Of a stretch of DNA of 10,997 nt, positions 1-6,111 are shown piece by piece (the first letter of the stretch is position 1; each line of letters begins with the position of its first letter). The translations under genes were made by a program, and so were the position numbers. Origin of the DNA: Scalindua sp964437425 (GTDB taxonomy: Bacteria; Planctomycetota; Brocadiia; Brocadiales; Scalinduaceae); assembly GCA_964437425.1 (NCBI GenBank), contig CAYTGO010000084.1, positions 1 through 10,997 on the forward strand. Direction: 5' to 3'. The notes under the pieces were generated by a model, which did no database searches, was not told the origin of the DNA, and saw nothing but the letters and a program-made list of their open reading frames with translations.

Positions 1-2
1 GA

Positions 3-995
3 AGCAGTGGTAATATAGCGATAGGTATGGAGATGTTTAAAAGGCCGCATCAGGAGATTCTTGATAAATGGACAAACGGAGAAATCAGCGAGAAAGAACT
101 GTTATATTCAACAGACTGGGATTACGAGTGGGGATATGACTATAATCATTATAAAGGAATCATGGACTTCATACGTGACAATAAGATCCCGGTTGTTGCA
201 CTGAACATTACAAAAGAATTCGGTAAAACAATAAGAAAAAAGGGAATTGAAGGCCTGAGTGAGGAAGAAAGAAAAACCCTGCCTGAAATAGATACTACGG
301 ACGTCTATCATAGAAAATACCTTGAAAGTATATTAATGAGCCATGGCCATGGTGATACCGACATGAGTGGTCTCTTCGAGAAATTCTACCTGGTGCAGTG
401 TGTATGGGAAGATGTTATGGCTGACAGTATAACCGGGTATCTATCATCTCCAGAGGCAAAAGGCAAAAAGTTACTGGTATTCGTGGGCGGAGGTCACATT
501 ATTTATCACTTTGGTGTTCCAAAAAGAGTGTTCCGAAGCAACCATCTCCCTTATCTAACTATTGAGACATACGAGAAGAGAACTCTTAATCCTGACAAGG
601 ATCACCCTCTATTCGCAGAGGATATACCCCTTCAGCCCGCAGATTTTGTGAAGGTTGTTCAGCTACCAGAACCAAAGAAAACAAAGGTGGTACTGGGAGT
701 AATGATTCGAAACATGAAGGAGGGCGAAACAGAAGAGGAGAAAGAAGGCACAGACAAAAAGGATCAGAAATATAAGGTTGTCATGGATAACGTACGGAAG
801 GATAGCCCCGCCGAAAAGGCCGGTCTACAGGCGGGAGATATTATCCTGTCAATGGATGAAGAGGTGATCAACAGGGTATTTGATGTGATCTATCATGTAC
901 GTCAGAAAAAGTCCGGGGATACCTGCCAGTTAGAAATATTGCGAGGGGAAGAGAATATAACTGTAGACGTAACTTTCTTTGAATCAAAAAAGTAA
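3..995 (+). CDS. ChaN-like haem-binding (Tiki/DUF399) protein with C-terminal PDZ domain, 5'-truncated by the window edge
   Basis: The frame is open to the left edge: codons from position 3 read SSGNIAIG straight into the ATG at 27. GMEMF is an internal family motif of ChaN-like proteins, so the ATG at 27 is not the start and the N-terminal part lies outside the window. Numbering from that ATG, the ChaN-like part covers about residues 1-210. It has a His-rich SHGHGD stretch (105-110), the FYLVQCVWEDVMA helix (120-132) and the GGGHIIYHFGVPKR motif (154-167). An acidic/lysine linker (231-247) interrupts the start of a PDZ domain (about 222-318), whose SPAEKAGLQAGDIILSMD is the typical carboxylate-loop and strand region. 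Characterised ChaN proteins bind haem at the cell envelope; the PDZ probably binds a protein C-terminus. Any signal or lipobox would be in the missing part. A function in haem handling is inferred from the family. Confidence 0.85.
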   Translation, partial: SSGNIAIGMEMFKRPHQEILDKWTNGEISEKELLYSTDWDYEWGYDYNHYKGIMDFIRDNKIPVVALNITKEFGKTIRKKGIEGLSEEERKTLPEIDTTDVYHRKYLESILMSHGHGDTDMSGLFEKFYLVQCVWEDVMADSITGYLSSPEAKGKKLLVFVGGGHIIYHFGVPKRVFRSNHLPYLTIETYEKRTLNPDKDHPLFAEDIPLQPADFVKVVQLPEPKKTKVVLGVMIRNMKEGETEEEKEGTDKKDQKYKVVMDNVRKDSPAEKAGLQAGDIILSMDEEVINRVFDVIYHVRQKKSGDTCQLEILRGEENITVDVTFFESKK

Positions 996-1083
996 TTGAT
1001 AATTATCGCAAAAACGATACTGATTTAAGTAAACCGAATATGAACCTTACAGGCAAAACAGTAAATATCAATTAATTCAACAA

Positions 1084-1092
1084 AAGGAGGTG
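1084..1092 (+). promoter_or_regulatory. Very strong Shine-Dalgarno of the SDR epimerase gene
   Basis: AAGGAGGTG sits five bases upstream of the ATG at 1098 and is a near-complete anti-SD complement. It fixes the start and is the strongest ribosome site in the window, suggesting efficient translation. Confidence 0.8.
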
Positions 1093-1097
1093 TTGCT

Positions 1098-1988
1098 ATG
1101 AAAGTTGCAATAACCGGTTCTTCAGGACTCATAGGGACCAGCCTGATTTCATTTCTATCAGAAAAGAGTGTTACCGTCAGTAAGATTTTACGTGAAAATC
1201 CAAAAGATGATGATATTTCCTGGAAGCCGGAAGATGGTGATTGGAATTCTGCTTTTACAGAAGGAGTTGACGGGATTGTCCACCTGGCAGGTGAAAACAT
1301 CGCTTCAGGGAAATGGACCCGGAAGAAAAAAGAGAAGATCAGGAACAGCCGTATTGAAGGGACTAAGAAACTTTGCGAGCATATCTTAAAACTACCCACC
1401 CCCCCTTCTGTTCTGGTCTGTGCGTCGGCAATAGGCTACTATGGAAACAGAGGAGTGGAGTTCTTAAATGAAGGCAGCTCAAGAGGAAGCGGGTTCCTGC
1501 CGGACGTCTGTCTAGGCTGGGAAGAGGCTGCTGAATCAGTATCGAAAGCAGGTGTCAGAGTAGTAAGCGTAAGATTTGGTATAGTGCTCAGCAAAGACGG
1601 TGGCGCTCTGGCAAAAATGATGACCCCCTTTAAGATGGGAATGGGAGGAAAGATTGGAAGCGGAGCACAGTACATGAGCTGGGTAGCCATGGACGATGTA
1701 ACAGGTGCAATTTACCATACGTTGACTACAGATTCGCTGAAGGGACCTGTAAATGTAACAGCACCCAACCCTGTAACAAACAAGGAATTCACTAATACGC
1801 TTGGCGAGGTGTTAAAAAGGCCAGCCGTAGTGCCAATGCCTGCCTTTGCAGCAAAGCTCGCATTTGGTGAAATGGCAAATGACCTGCTACTGGCAAGTAC
1901 AAAGGTTGCACCAAAGAGGCTGTCAGATTCAGGATATGAATTTCAATATCCTGAACTCGAAAATGCTCTCAGGCATATTTTAGATTAA
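1098..1988 (+). CDS. TIGR01777/YfcH-type epimerase, atypical SDR family (SDR39U1-like)
   Basis: This is a cytosolic NAD(P)-dependent nucleotide-sugar-epimerase-like protein of 296 residues, the usual size for the family. The Rossmann dinucleotide loop GSSGLIG is at residues 7-13. The family signature HLAGENIASGKWT (62-74), the SAIGYYG active-region motif (110-116, with Tyr114/115 as the catalytic tyrosine candidates) and VRFGIVLSKDGGAL (158-171) follow in order. The C-terminal part (about 248-294) matches the DUF1731 domain that marks the TIGR01777 group. The ATG is set by a strong SD at 1084-1092. The substrate of this family is not established, so no reaction is assigned. It lies 102 bases after the ChaN-PDZ gene on the same strand. 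A run of seven C at 1399-1405 lies inside the coding region and the frame is intact there. Family assignment is confident, physiological role unknown. Confidence 0.92.
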   Translation: MKVAITGSSGLIGTSLISFLSEKSVTVSKILRENPKDDDISWKPEDGDWNSAFTEGVDGIVHLAGENIASGKWTRKKKEKIRNSRIEGTKKLCEHILKLPTPPSVLVCASAIGYYGNRGVEFLNEGSSRGSGFLPDVCLGWEEAAESVSKAGVRVVSVRFGIVLSKDGGALAKMMTPFKMGMGGKIGSGAQYMSWVAMDDVTGAIYHTLTTDSLKGPVNVTAPNPVTNKEFTNTLGEVLKRPAVVPMPAFAAKLAFGEMANDLLLASTKVAPKRLSDSGYEFQYPELENALRHILD

Positions 1989-2010
1989 GTTACTAATTTT
2001 CACACCAAGG

Positions 2011-2032
2011 CACAATCAGAATTCAGATTGTG
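2011..2032 (+). repeat. Inverted repeat (7-bp arms) just upstream of the cytochrome lipoprotein gene
   Basis: CACAATC (2011-2017) and GATTGTG (2026-2032) are perfect reverse complements around an 8-base centre containing GAATTC. The second arm touches the presumed ribosome site (GGA at 2032-2034) of the gene starting at 2044. No T-run follows, so it is a poor intrinsic terminator. It could be an operator, a translation-attenuating hairpin, or chance. Confidence 0.35.
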
Positions 2033-2043
2033 GAATAAAAGAT

Positions 2044-2541
2044 ATGGAAATACATAAAATGAAATCTTCACTGATAATTTCTGTTTTTATTATAGGAGCT
2101 CTTACCATCATTGCTTCCTGCAAAAAGCCTGATGAAGTGAAAGTTAAAGACGATAAAGCATACACACTCCTTCAGGATGATCTGGCGCGATCTATGAAGA
2201 AAGCGTCCCTGGTGATGAGGAGATTATCAAGAGCGGTGAAAAATAATGATTGGGTTGAAATGGATATGTGGACACAAGAACTTAAAGAAGGTATCGGTTT
2301 CAGTTGCGTAACACAATATATGATTGAGAATAATGATATCTCACTAAGATTTATTATGTTAAGTAATCAATTTAACAGCGCCATAAATAAATTGATGTTA
2401 GCCAGCAAAAATCATTATTCCGAAAGAGCAGGTTTAGAATTCAAAAATTTAGTATATTCGTGTGACGCATGCCATGACAGTTTTAATAAAGATGCGGAAG
2501 GCAAGCTGGATTTTAGTGATACAGGAGAGGAACAGGACTAG
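2044..2541 (+). CDS. Class II (cytochrome c'-like) monohaem c-type cytochrome lipoprotein
   Basis: A positively charged N-terminus and a hydrophobic stretch (residues 10-24) end in the lipobox IASC, with Cys26 as the probable lipidated residue, so the protein should be exported and membrane-anchored. The mature part is mostly amphipathic helix. A single CXXCH haem-attachment site, CDACH at 140-144, lies close to the C-terminus in the context YSCDACHDSF, the arrangement seen in four-helix-bundle class II cytochromes such as cytochrome c'. The polypeptide is 165 residues with an acidic C-terminal tail. An equally good start is the ATG at 2059 (Met6), which would give a classic 20-residue lipoprotein signal beginning MKSS. 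The axial ligand cannot be fixed by eye. Electron transfer or small-ligand (NO/CO) binding are the likely roles by family. It may be expressed with the two unknown genes downstream. Confidence 0.82.
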   Translation: MEIHKMKSSLIISVFIIGALTIIASCKKPDEVKVKDDKAYTLLQDDLARSMKKASLVMRRLSRAVKNNDWVEMDMWTQELKEGIGFSCVTQYMIENNDISLRFIMLSNQFNSAINKLMLASKNHYSERAGLEFKNLVYSCDACHDSFNKDAEGKLDFSDTGEEQD

Positions 2542-2657
2542 AAGAGAGTGTAATACACGAATTACGATTTGAAATACAGATAAAACATGATAGTCGGTCA
2601 GTGATGTGAAGATCGGAGTATTAGGAGAAGGCCGCAGATTTTTCTAAGGATTCATTT

Positions 2658-3353
2658 ATGATAAAGATGAAGAGAGCAGTTCAAATAGTTGTTTTTACAC
2701 TGTTAATTGGTTTACAAAGTTATTCATACTCTTCTCCGGTTGAAGCGGAAAAATATACACAGCAGTGCAAAAACTTCTTAAACCGACACTCCGGAGAGTT
2801 AAAAGATGAATCTTTTGAAAAACTGCTGGGATACATTGGCAACGCACAGATTTGCAGAATAGAAAAGATATATAATAAGTTGAATGAAGAAGAAAAGAAC
2901 AGATTAAAGGATGTTTTATCACATATCGAAGATGTGAAAAAAGAATTGCCGAAGGATAAACGGGAAAGGATTAATGAGTCAATCGCAGCTATCATGCCTG
3001 CAATAGAAAACGAACTATGGGAAGAACTGTCAAACGATGAATTAAAGGAACTGGATATTCTGCTTCGAGCAAAGTGGAACAGTATGCTGAAAGCGTTGGA
3101 ACAGAATGACATTGATAAAGCAGTAAATTATTTTCATCATACAGCAAGCGACAGGTACAAAAAACTTTTTAAAACGCTGAATCCTGACGGCAGGAAAAAG
3201 ATAGGTAAGGACCTTGCAAATATTCAAATAGTAGAAGTAGTAACAAACACGGCAATATATGAAATAACAAGTGAATTGAAAGGCGAGAAATCATCTTTTC
3301 AATTGGTGTTTGTAAAGGATTCACATAGAGAATGGGTAATAAAGTCATTTTAG
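2658..3353 (+). CDS. Exported helical protein of unknown function
   Basis: I do not recognise a named family. The protein has 231 residues with a basic start (MIKMKR), a hydrophobic core (residues 8-20) and a probable signal peptidase I site around residues 24-30. No lipobox Cys is present, so a soluble periplasmic protein is likely. Residues 30-135 are highly charged and helical, with Cys37 and Cys66 possibly forming a disulphide. The C-terminal part (about 138-231) begins WNSMLKALEQNDIDKAVNYF and ends in beta-like strands finishing with WVIKSF, a layout resembling small SnoaL/NTF2-like or related domains that end in a W-x-I strand; this is only a resemblance. The ATG at 2658 has AAGGA (2646-2650) seven bases upstream. 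It lies between the cytochrome lipoprotein gene and another unknown gene, all on the same strand. Confidence 0.8.
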   Translation: MIKMKRAVQIVVFTLLIGLQSYSYSSPVEAEKYTQQCKNFLNRHSGELKDESFEKLLGYIGNAQICRIEKIYNKLNEEEKNRLKDVLSHIEDVKKELPKDKRERINESIAAIMPAIENELWEELSNDELKELDILLRAKWNSMLKALEQNDIDKAVNYFHHTASDRYKKLFKTLNPDGRKKIGKDLANIQIVEVVTNTAIYEITSELKGEKSSFQLVFVKDSHREWVIKSF

Positions 3354-3364
3354 GAATTGGAGAT

Positions 3365-3856
3365 ATGGATAAAGAGACAACACTAAACGACATTATATCC
3401 ACCCAATCTCTCCCCGATCATGAAGCTGCAGACGTTTTGTGGACTACGCTAACAAAGGTTGTAAATATAACTAAGCAAGATGGCAAAAACATACCCAAAC
3501 AAGATCTTCAGGAATTGGAATCACTTATAGGAAAATTCTCTGAAGATGAAATGAGAAGGCTGTTAAAGAATCAATCTGTAGACTCCCTGGTTTTTCTTGA
3601 TCCACCACTGGAAACCGTACTTACCGATCCGGAAGGAACAGCAGATGAAGTTTCAACTATGAGGGCAATTGGAACGTTAAGGTCATCACGGGACTCTGAT
3701 CCAAAAGACGCATTTATTAATTTAGTCAGAGTTCTAGAGATGATATGTGCCCAGAGCCTTAAAGAGAGTCCAGTCCCTTTCGACAAAGAAATTTTATCGT
3801 TAACACGTAAAATACTTTATCTGCTTTGCATACTAACGGTTTCAAAGTTACCATAA
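3365..3856 (+). CDS. Small helical cytosolic protein of unknown function
   Basis: I chose the ATG at 3365 because AGGAA (3352-3356) lies eight bases upstream, giving 163 residues and a start 11 bases after the preceding stop. An in-frame ATG at 3332 would overlap the upstream gene by 22 bases and has poorer SD spacing. No signal peptide is seen. Two helical blocks (about residues 18-70 and 112-160) flank a D/P/T-rich middle. The second block, from SSRDSDPKDAFINLVRVLE to KEILSLTRKILYLL, has the rhythm of HEPN-like helical domains (a long helix, a loop, then a D-E-I-L helix). However, the catalytic R-x(4-6)-H is not present, so this is a weak suggestion. Close spacing suggests co-transcription with the exported protein upstream. 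Confidence 0.7.
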   Translation: MDKETTLNDIISTQSLPDHEAADVLWTTLTKVVNITKQDGKNIPKQDLQELESLIGKFSEDEMRRLLKNQSVDSLVFLDPPLETVLTDPEGTADEVSTMRAIGTLRSSRDSDPKDAFINLVRVLEMICAQSLKESPVPFDKEILSLTRKILYLLCILTVSKLP

Positions 3857-3875
3857 ATTCCCTTTTTCATGAAGC

Positions 3876-3904
3876 TTGATTCTAAAGTACAATTTATCTT
3901 TAAT
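3876..3904 (+). promoter_or_regulatory. Candidate sigma70-type promoter for asnA
   Basis: TTGATT (3876-3881), a 17-base spacer and TTTAAT (3899-3904) lie in the 140-base gap before asnA. The -10 box matches consensus at five of six positions and the -35 at four of six. Transcription would begin near 3911, leaving a leader of about 85 bases. In an AT-rich gap such matches can arise by chance. Confidence 0.38.
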
Positions 3905-3926
3905 TGACTACTGTCTATAAAATTAA

Positions 3927-3964
3927 GGGACATGCATTGGCTGAGCTTGAGTAGGCTTGTTCCC
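3927..3964 (+). promoter_or_regulatory. Imperfect hairpin in the asnA leader
   Basis: GGGACA (3927-3932) can pair with TGTTCCC (3958-3964) with one bulged T, closing a loop of about 25 bases that contains a further short AGC/GCT pairing. It lies between the candidate promoter and the SD at 3984-3988. No T-run follows, so a terminator is unlikely. It may be a leader structure or a chance pairing. Confidence 0.22.
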
Positions 3965-3996
3965 GCATTACAAATGACAAATCAGGAGCTAATAGA

Positions 3997-5127
3997 ATGG
4001 CAGACAAGAAGGATGATCTGGCAGGGCCGGGAATTGGAGATTATAAAGAGCTGGAGAAAGAGCTTCCACAGGATTATGACTCTCTGCTGACTCCACGGGA
4101 AACACAAAAGGCAATCTTTGCAGTCAAATATTACATCGAACAGAACCTATGTAAAGAACTCAATCTCATGATGGTCACGGTCCCTCTTATCGTAGACAAT
4201 AAGAGCGGTGTAAATGATTTACTGGATCGTGATGGTTCACGTACACCGGTTCAGTTCCATATCACAAATGACTTTGACAAGCATCCTGTAGATGCTCAGA
4301 TTGTACAGGCTGCAACCAAGTGGAAACGGGTTGCGTTGAAGGAATTCAGCTGTGAGGTGGGTGAAGGTATCTGCACGGATATGAAGGCTGTACGCAAAGA
4401 CTATTTCCTGGACCATGACCACAGTGCCTATGTGGATCAGTGGGACTGGGAGCAGGTGATTACCGTGGAGCATAGAAAGATTGAGTACCTGCAGGAAGTG
4501 GTTAGAACGATATGGAAAGTGCTCAAAGGTGCTGAGTCTCATGTCCAGAATCTGTTCCCGAAGTTGAAGACTGACAAGTACCCTGACATGCCGGATGAGA
4601 TAACGTTCCTCCATGCTGAAGAGATCCTTGACATGTACCCGGATCTACCTCGTAAAGCACGTGAAACAGAAGTGTTGAAAAAATATCCTGCAATCTTTAT
4701 CATTGGAATAGGCTGGCCTCTTGCAGACGGTTATCCTCACGAAATGAGAGCGGCAGATTACGATGACTGGGTCACGGAAACTGTTTCTGAAACAGGGAAA
4801 CCCATGCACGGACTTAACGGTGATATTCTCGTCTGGAACCCGGTGACAAAGCGCCGCCACGAACTGACTTCTATGGGTATACGTGTCACCAGTGATACTC
4901 TAAAAAAACAGCTTGAAATGAGCGGGCAACTTGATTTCCTGAAGCAGCCTTATCACCAGGCAATCATGAACGACGATATTCCGCTCAGTATTGGCGGAGG
5001 CATCGGACAATCCCGAACCAATATGTATCTACTCAAAAAAGCACATCTCGGAGAGGTAAGTGTAACCGTATGGCCAGAAATCCTTAAGGATATCTGCAAA
5101 AAGAAAAACATACATGTTCTGTATTAA
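3997..5127 (+). CDS. asnA: Aspartate-ammonia ligase (AsnA-type asparagine synthetase)
   Basis: Cytosolic enzyme making asparagine from aspartate and free ammonia, with ATP cleaved to AMP and pyrophosphate; it belongs to the class II aminoacyl-tRNA synthetase-like fold. AsnA landmarks are all present in order: AKWK-like TKWKR (108-111), VGEGICTDMKAVR (121-133), SAYVDQWDWE (143-152), RAADYDDW (251-258), LNGDILVWNP (273-282), ELTSMGIRV (289-297) and the ATP-site motif SIGGGIGQSR (331-340). At 376 residues it is about 45 longer than E. coli AsnA (330). Roughly 30 of these are an N-terminal extension before the conserved TPRETQKAI helix. The start is supported by AGGAG (3984-3988) eight bases upstream, and the next in-frame Met is at residue 58, inside the conserved domain. 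Use of ammonia rather than glutamine suits an ammonium-rich lifestyle (inference). Confidence 0.96.
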   Translation: MADKKDDLAGPGIGDYKELEKELPQDYDSLLTPRETQKAIFAVKYYIEQNLCKELNLMMVTVPLIVDNKSGVNDLLDRDGSRTPVQFHITNDFDKHPVDAQIVQAATKWKRVALKEFSCEVGEGICTDMKAVRKDYFLDHDHSAYVDQWDWEQVITVEHRKIEYLQEVVRTIWKVLKGAESHVQNLFPKLKTDKYPDMPDEITFLHAEEILDMYPDLPRKARETEVLKKYPAIFIIGIGWPLADGYPHEMRAADYDDWVTETVSETGKPMHGLNGDILVWNPVTKRRHELTSMGIRVTSDTLKKQLEMSGQLDFLKQPYHQAIMNDDIPLSIGGGIGQSRTNMYLLKKAHLGEVSVTVWPEILKDICKKKNIHVLY

Positions 5128-5233
5128 CTATTGAGTTTTAATTTTCAGGTCAAATCTGGTAGAATTTGATTTAATAATAAAGAGAATGAATGCCGTGACA
5201 ATTAACTAAACTTACGTTTGAAAGGTTTTGAAA

Positions 5234-5836
5234 ATGGAAAAGGTTCATGAAATGGTAGTCAAATGTGTTGAAGTATTAGACCCGGAAATAAAAATCCAAT
5301 TTGAAGATGTACCAGCCGGATATTCGTTACCGGATAAAAAGCAAATTATACTTCCCCTGTATCAATATGATTTCCTGTTGATATTCAGAGCCGCTTTGCG
5401 CGAGACGGCACATGTTCTGTTTAGTACCAAGGTCCCTGAATGCAATCTGGAATACGAAGTATCCATGTCCCTGGACACTATAGAACAGTCCTTTGTCAAC
5501 TATCACTTTTGCCAGCATTTTCCAAAATTTGAGGTAACGTTAAACAGGTTTTATAAGGAAGGTATTGAAGGCTCTGATGTAGGCGGAGTTATAGGCGCTG
5601 ATGATTTCTGGAAAGAACTTGAATATGCCCTGTTCGATGTTGACGTCGCAGAGGGATGTAACAGTGATCGTTACAAAAAATTATATGAGAGTGGTATTAT
5701 TCACGAACTCTGGGAATTAATTCAAACAGCCAAATCTACAGAGGAGCTCATACCCGGTGCAAAGAGCCTGGTACAAAGATTTAAAGACCTGAATATGGAT
5801 TTCCCCTGTATAGACAGAATCCATACACCTCAGTGA
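5234..5836 (+). CDS. Unknown protein with a degenerate zincin-like (RETAH) helix
   Basis: The ATG at 5234 is preferred: AAAGG (5221-5225) lies eight bases upstream, whereas an in-frame TTG at 5228 is too close to it. The product has 200 residues with no signal peptide or membrane helix. Residues 50-64 read IFRAALRETAHVLFS, which looks like the HExxH helix of metallopeptidase-like domains found before VWA domains in CobT-like proteins, but the first His is Arg (RETAH, 56-60). A second helix, DTIEQSFVNYHF (81-92), followed by a P-containing segment (HFPKFE), occupies the place where such proteins carry an E-D-x-R helix. No VWA domain follows. Two further His (91, 95) and Cys (93) could still bind metal. 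I assign no function. The small gene at 5913 and the acetyltransferase gene at 6112 follow on the same strand and may be co-transcribed. Confidence 0.75.
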   Translation: MEKVHEMVVKCVEVLDPEIKIQFEDVPAGYSLPDKKQIILPLYQYDFLLIFRAALRETAHVLFSTKVPECNLEYEVSMSLDTIEQSFVNYHFCQHFPKFEVTLNRFYKEGIEGSDVGGVIGADDFWKELEYALFDVDVAEGCNSDRYKKLYESGIIHELWELIQTAKSTEELIPGAKSLVQRFKDLNMDFPCIDRIHTPQ

Positions 5837-5912
5837 GAGGATATCCAGAGAGAGTTTAAAACGAAATTATTGATAGTATTTTTACAATTTTACACAGGAG
5901 AGAGAACAGAAA

Positions 5913-6083
5913 ATGGAGATGTACGAATTTAGATTAACAGTTAGTTGGGAAGGCGGAGGAGATCAGCTATTCATTATCAATGTACAAGCAGGCAACGAAG
6001 AAGATGCAAAAGATCAGATAGGATACTTAGTCGGAAACAAACTGGAAGTGCTGGCCTTAACACAAATAAAGGTAGGAAGGTAG
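5913..6083 (+). CDS. Small protein of 56 residues, unknown function
   Basis: This short reading frame starts MEMYEFRLTVSWEGGGDQ and ends QIKVGR before a TAG at 6081-6083 (followed immediately in frame by a second TAG). AGGAG at 5896-5900 lies twelve bases upstream, slightly long, with an AGAGAGA stretch between. The pattern of strand (YEFRLTVSW), strand (LFIINVQAG), acidic helix (NEEDAKDQIGYLV) and strand (LEVLALTQIKV) is a compact beta-beta-alpha-beta layout with an EEDAKD helix start, as in many small soluble ferredoxin-like proteins. It fills most of the gap between the RETAH protein and the acetyltransferase on the same strand. I do not recognise the family. Coding is supported by the ribosome site, protein-like composition and position; conservation was not tested. 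Confidence 0.68.
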   Translation: MEMYEFRLTVSWEGGGDQLFIINVQAGNEEDAKDQIGYLVGNKLEVLALTQIKVGR

Positions 6084-6111
6084 TAGACGTATACTGTCTT
6101 AATATAAAAAT

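Noticed and set aside
342..353. CCATGGCCATGG palindrome
   Set aside because: It is explained by the codons of the Ser-His-Gly-His-Gly stretch in the coding frame and has no second copy that I noticed.
1004..1019. TATCG / CGATA hairpin after the ChaN-PDZ gene as a terminator
   Set aside because: Only five base pairs and no following T-run.
1025..1399. Minus-strand frame over the start of the epimerase gene
   Set aside because: It covers the conserved Rossmann loop and the strong SD of a confidently assigned gene and has no family resemblance of its own.
1399..1405. Run of seven C inside the epimerase gene, a possible slippage/phase-variation tract
   Set aside because: The tract is short, the frame is intact on both sides and the gene is housekeeping-like; nothing else suggests phase variation.
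3904..3921. TTGACT followed by TATAAA upstream of asnA as a promoter
   Set aside because: The spacer is only six bases, far too short for a sigma70 promoter; the TTGATT/TTTAAT pair at 3876-3904 fits better.
5150..5169. TCAAAT / ATTTGA hairpin after asnA as a terminator
   Set aside because: The stem is six AT-rich pairs with only wobble extension and no clean T-run; stability would be low.
5870..5898. TTGATA upstream of the 56-codon gene as a promoter
   Set aside because: No acceptable -10 box at 16-18 bases; TACACA at 15 bases is a poor match.
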